Origin: a halophilic archaeon J07HX64
GTDB taxonomy: Archaea > Halobacteriota > Halobacteria > Halobacteriales > Haloarculaceae
Assembly (NCBI GenBank): GCA_000416085.1
Contig: KE356579.1
Location: 1,145,019-1,153,510, forward strand
Length of the DNA stretch: 8,492 nucleotides
Reading direction: 5' to 3'
Below, one piece after another: positions 5,449 to 8,492 of this stretch. The position numbers and the translations under genes were made by a program. Within the stretch, counting starts at the first letter, position 1. Every line of letters starts with the position of its first letter. Below the pieces are notes generated by a model. That model had not been told where the DNA came from, made no database searches, and worked only from the letters and a program-made list of their open reading frames with translations.

Positions 5449-7749
5449 TCAGCGCTTCCGGACCTGCTCGACCAGTTCGACCGCCTCGTCGGCGGCCGCC
5501 TCGGAGCGCTCGCCGGCAAAGCGCGCTCGCTCGCGGATCCTGGCGAGCCGACGGGCCTCTGGACCGGCGTCAACGGCCCGGAGATACTGGCGTGTCGTCT
5601 CGCCATCGTCCCGCGGGCGATGGCGCTTTGCCAGCACCAGCAACAACCGCTCGTGGGCCCGCTCGATATCTGTCCCGGGGTCGACCCGGCGCTGGAGTCT
5701 TATCCTCGTCTCCCGGCCGACCACGTTTGGCAGGGGGCTCCGTCTGACACCGACTGCGAGCCCCGCGACTGCGAGCGCCGCCAGGAGCACGTGCTGATAG
5801 CCCGGTAGCTCCAGCAGCGCGTCTCTCCCGCTCTGCGGGCTGATCTCACCGGGGTCGACCGACAGGTCGGAACCGCTGATCACCCCGGCGCTGCCGTCGT
5901 CCCCCTCATCGGTGTCGGACCGGTCGGTACCCTCGTTCTCCGGCGGCGTGACCGACTCGTTATCCGAGGTGTTTAGCCCTCTGGTGATGTCGATAACCTG
6001 TTCGTCGGAGCCGATAGCCTGTGACGATCCGACCGACCCGTTTCCGGAGGCACCGGACGAGTTATCCCCCGCCGGCGACCCGCCGCTGTCACCGTCGTCA
6101 GGCCCACCGAGTTCGGAACCAGGCGCAGAGACGTTGGTGTCGGTTGCCGTCGACGGGCCCGTGACCACCTGTTGTTCGGCGTCGGTGCGCGGGTCGGCCG
6201 GGGTCGGGTCGAACTGGACCCAGCCGTGCTCCGGGATGTACACCTCGACCCAGGCGTGGGAGTTCGTCCCGCGGACCGCGTACCCGTCCCCGTCCTCGAC
6301 CGGTTCGCCGGGGGTGTACCCGACTACGAGGCGGGCCGGAACGTCGACCGACCTGAGCATCCCGATCATCGCCGTTGCGTAGTACGTGCAGTACCCCTGG
6401 TCCATCTCGAACAGGAACGACTCGACGATGTCCCCGCTCGGACGGTCGATATCCAGCGAGTACGCGCGGTTGCTCTCGAGCCACCGCTCGACCACGACTG
6501 CTGTCTCGTAGGGTGTCTCCGCGTCGACCGCTATCTCGCGGGTGCGCTCGGCCACGCGGTCGGACGTGCTCGCCGGGAGCTGTGTGTACCGCTCGGTGAC
6601 CTCCTGCGGATAGTCACCGTCGGCCCCGGCCAGCGCCGACAGGGAGACGTCGGGAACTGTGCTCTCGACGGTGTAGGTCTCGCCGGCTCCGAGTGTCCCG
6701 TCTAACTCCGGGCTCCCGTCCGGGGCGACCGACGCACCGTCGATCCCATCGAGACCGACCGGCTGCCAGGGGGCCGGTACCGCCGCCAGCGTCGAGCGCG
6801 CCTCGATCTGGTAACTCGCAACCTCGGCATCCCCCGGCGAGGCTAAACTGCCGTCCTGACCCGGGCTCCCCGACCGTATCCAGCCGTCGCCGGTGTACCG
6901 GTCGTAGCTCCCGGTGCGCCAGTACCGCTCACCGTCCACCACGAACCGCACGTCCGGGTTCTGTTCGATACTCCCGACGATATCGAGGTCACCGTCGGCT
7001 CCGACGACGTTCTCCTCCATCGTAATGGTGCTGTCGCCGAGTGTCCCGAGCGGACCGGCTGCCCCGCCGGGGACGACCGAGAACACGAACGGTGCGACAA
7101 TCATCACCGCGAGCACGACCACCAAGGACTCGACCACCGTGACCGAGTGTGCACGCCGCATCACGTCGCCGAGGCCGACGACCCCACCCGCCGCGACGAC
7201 CCCAAGAAGCGTCACCGACAGCCCCGCATCCCCGCTCAACACCAGAAAACAGAGCGACCCGCCGCCGACTGTTGCGGCGTAGACGTACCGCCGTCGCAGC
7301 GCGAGCAGCCACGTCAGAAAGACCGGAACCGGGGTCACCAGCAGCGCCCACAGTTCGACCCTGACGATCCAGAGTGCACTTCGACCGGTGACGAGGTCGA
7401 GTGTCCCGGAGAGCGCGACCGACGGCCGCAGGGCCGCCGGAACAAAGAAGCCATACAGCAACAACCCAACAGCGAACACCGCGGCGCCGGCCCGCATCGC
7501 CCGCTTGAGTCTGACCACCGGCCACACCACCGTCGCGGCGACGAGTGACCCGACCACGACCAGCCGGAACGCTGTCGGATTGCCGACGGTGGCCACCACG
7601 TCGTCTACCACGAGCGTGAACGTCCAGACCAGCACGAGCGTGCTGAGCAGTGTGCCGGCCCGCACGGCCCGTTCCCGTCCGACCGTGTCGGGTACCGCCG
7701 ACAGACTCCCGATACCGGTCGACAGTCGGTCGCCCGGGGCCAGACTCAT
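5449..7749 (-). CDS. TgpA-type membrane transglutaminase-like protein
   Basis: A 766-residue integral membrane protein. The N-terminus has about seven hydrophobic segments (roughly 33-50, 61-78, 88-106, 127-150, 157-171, 175-193, 204-226), like the TgpA N-terminal domain. Residues 230-400 form an extracellular region. The papain-like transglutaminase core has catalytic C453 in GYCTYYATA, followed by VPARLVVGYTPG, then H498 in TNSHAWVEVY and D514 in WVQFDPTPA: a complete triad. A Ser/Gly/Asp/Asn-rich linker (525-640) spaces it from a last membrane helix (651-668) and a basic, helical, DUF4129-like cytoplasmic tail (about 695-766). Homologues may act as cross-linking enzymes or proteases on surface proteins; the substrate is unknown. 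Its ATG overlaps the stop of the DUF58 gene and follows a strong ribosome site, so translation is coupled. The MoxR-DUF58-transglutaminase arrangement suggests cell-envelope assembly or maintenance under chaperone control. Confidence 0.93.
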   Translation of the reverse strand: MSLAPGDRLSTGIGSLSAVPDTVGRERAVRAGTLLSTLVLVWTFTLVVDDVVATVGNPTAFRLVVVGSLVAATVVWPVVRLKRAMRAGAAVFAVGLLLYGFFVPAALRPSVALSGTLDLVTGRSALWIVRVELWALLVTPVPVFLTWLLALRRRYVYAATVGGGSLCFLVLSGDAGLSVTLLGVVAAGGVVGLGDVMRRAHSVTVVESLVVVLAVMIVAPFVFSVVPGGAAGPLGTLGDSTITMEENVVGADGDLDIVGSIEQNPDVRFVVDGERYWRTGSYDRYTGDGWIRSGSPGQDGSLASPGDAEVASYQIEARSTLAAVPAPWQPVGLDGIDGASVAPDGSPELDGTLGAGETYTVESTVPDVSLSALAGADGDYPQEVTERYTQLPASTSDRVAERTREIAVDAETPYETAVVVERWLESNRAYSLDIDRPSGDIVESFLFEMDQGYCTYYATAMIGMLRSVDVPARLVVGYTPGEPVEDGDGYAVRGTNSHAWVEVYIPEHGWVQFDPTPADPRTDAEQQVVTGPSTATDTNVSAPGSELGGPDDGDSGGSPAGDNSSGASGNGSVGSSQAIGSDEQVIDITRGLNTSDNESVTPPENEGTDRSDTDEGDDGSAGVISGSDLSVDPGEISPQSGRDALLELPGYQHVLLAALAVAGLAVGVRRSPLPNVVGRETRIRLQRRVDPGTDIERAHERLLLVLAKRHRPRDDGETTRQYLRAVDAGPEARRLARIRERARFAGERSEAAADEAVELVEQVRKR

Positions 7750-8492
7750 CCCCCTCCCTCCGTCCGCTCGCCGGCACGCAACTCCCCCAGCGAGTACGAG
7801 TCGTGCGCTGTCCGGACTGTCGGCTCCCAGGGGCCGTCTCTGATCGGCTCGTCACTGGCGTCGACGACGATATCGACCCCGTCGGTCACGCCGGTCGTCG
7901 CCGTGGTGTAGTCACTGGCGCGCGTACTCGGACCGGTGCGCGCGAGCAACCGGAGGAGCCGTTCGCGGTGGGCCGGCCCGCTGTCGGGCTCGCAGTGTCC
8001 CGCCGGTACCGTTACACCGACATCGAGCCCGGCATCCAGTGCCGCCTCCGCCAGGGTTGCGACCGTCCGGGCCATCCGGTCGACGGCGGTATTGGCGGCC
8101 ACCCCTACGATCACGACAGCCTCCTGTCCCGCGTGCTCGGAGAACTCGACGACGTGGAGGTCGCTGTGTTTCGCACTCGACTTCCAGTCGACCTTCCGCA
8201 GCGGGTCACCGGGGTTGTACTCCCGGACCCGGTCGAACTCCTGTGTGACTGTCTGCTGTCGCGTGTGTAACTCTCCGCTGGCCGCGGCCGGCTCTGTCAG
8301 GTCGTACCGGCGCGGGTACACCACCAGTTCGGCGCTGGCTGTCTCCCGGACCGGACGCTCGACCAGCCCCAGCGGGCCGTGTACCCGCATCTCGAGCGGG
8401 CCGAGTTCGTAGACACCCCTGTCGGCGGGTGACACTGTCCACTCGACCGTCTCCGGAAGTGTCACCGTTGCTCCGGCGTCGGTTCCGCCGTC
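7746..8492 (-). CDS. DUF58 domain-containing protein, 5'-truncated
   Basis: C-terminal 248 residues of a DUF58 protein; the frame is open to the right edge, so the start, and probably two N-terminal membrane helices, lie outside the window (the GTG at 8465 reads as an internal Val). The diagnostic segment is FDRVREYNPGDPLRKVDW followed by KSSAKHSDLHV (about residues 86-114 from the edge), the DUF58 hallmark of R-x-Y-x-P-G-D-x-x-R-x-x-D-W. Before it, RGVYELGP and HGPLGL match the conserved beta-sandwich segment, with HG where DP is usual. The rest resembles a von Willebrand A-like fold (EAVVIVGVAAN at the first strand); I do not see a complete MIDAS motif. DUF58 proteins typically occur with MoxR AAA+ ATPases and transglutaminase-like proteins and are thought to assist maturation of membrane or secreted complexes. 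The stop overlaps the transglutaminase start as ATGA. Confidence 0.92.
   Translation of the reverse strand, partial: DGGTDAGATVTLPETVEWTVSPADRGVYELGPLEMRVHGPLGLVERPVRETASAELVVYPRRYDLTEPAAASGELHTRQQTVTQEFDRVREYNPGDPLRKVDWKSSAKHSDLHVVEFSEHAGQEAVVIVGVAANTAVDRMARTVATLAEAALDAGLDVGVTVPAGHCEPDSGPAHRERLLRLLARTGPSTRASDYTTATTGVTDGVDIVVDASDEPIRDGPWEPTVRTAHDSYSLGELRAGERTEGGG
7757..7761 (-). promoter_or_regulatory. Ribosome binding site of the transglutaminase gene
   Basis: On the minus strand this reads GGAGG, within CGGAGGGAGGGGG, with 7 bases to ATG 7749. It lies inside the last codons of the DUF58 gene, where it encodes part of the EGGG C-terminus. It supports re-initiation at the ATGA overlap. Confidence 0.7.

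Overview
The window looks like the chromosome of a halophilic archaeon (class Halobacteria). It is very GC-rich, and every convincing gene encodes an acidic, Asp/Glu-rich protein with G or C at most third codon positions. One gene encodes the archaeal/eukaryotic-type initiation factor aIF1 (SUI1). The start regions visible are archaeal: TATA-like boxes 28-33 bases before starts with little or no leader, and GAGGTG/GGAGG ribosome sites inside operons. The species cannot be named from the sequence.

Layout. Bases 3-860 (+) are the 3' part of an enolase-superfamily gene of the mandelate racemase type, probably a sugar-acid dehydratase. Everything after it lies on the minus strand, so it meets the next gene tail to tail across about 110 bases. 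Bases 970-2010 encode an ArsA/Get3-type ATPase with a CxxC motif. Bases 2011-2628 have no convincing intact gene but carry a plus-strand open frame that may be the remains of one. Bases 2629-3510 encode a PhnP-like metallo-beta-lactamase-fold hydrolase, and 3577-4959 an AAA+ ATPase with a histidine-rich tail; these two are probably co-transcribed, AAA+ gene first. Bases 5063-5359 encode aIF1, with its own TATA-like promoter. Bases 5449-7749 encode a large membrane transglutaminase-like protein of the TgpA type. The last gene, 7746 to the window edge, encodes a DUF58 protein.

How the genes work together. The DUF58 and transglutaminase genes overlap by ATGA, with a strong ribosome site before the second. 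This is the core of the widespread MoxR-DUF58-transglutaminase cluster, so a MoxR AAA+ gene is expected just beyond the right edge. aIF1 is a housekeeping gene with an independent promoter. The ArsA/Get3 homologue is more likely a tail-anchored-protein targeting factor or related ATPase than an arsenite pump subunit, because no arsenical genes are in view. The AAA+ protein and the PhnP-like hydrolase have no clear shared pathway.

I see no tRNA, rRNA, CRISPR array, insertion sequence or intact mobile element. Most of the region is ordinary core genome. The parts most worth a second look are the gene-poor 2011-2628 gap, the uncharacterised N-terminal half and His-rich tail of the AAA+ protein, and the archaeal TgpA-like transglutaminase.
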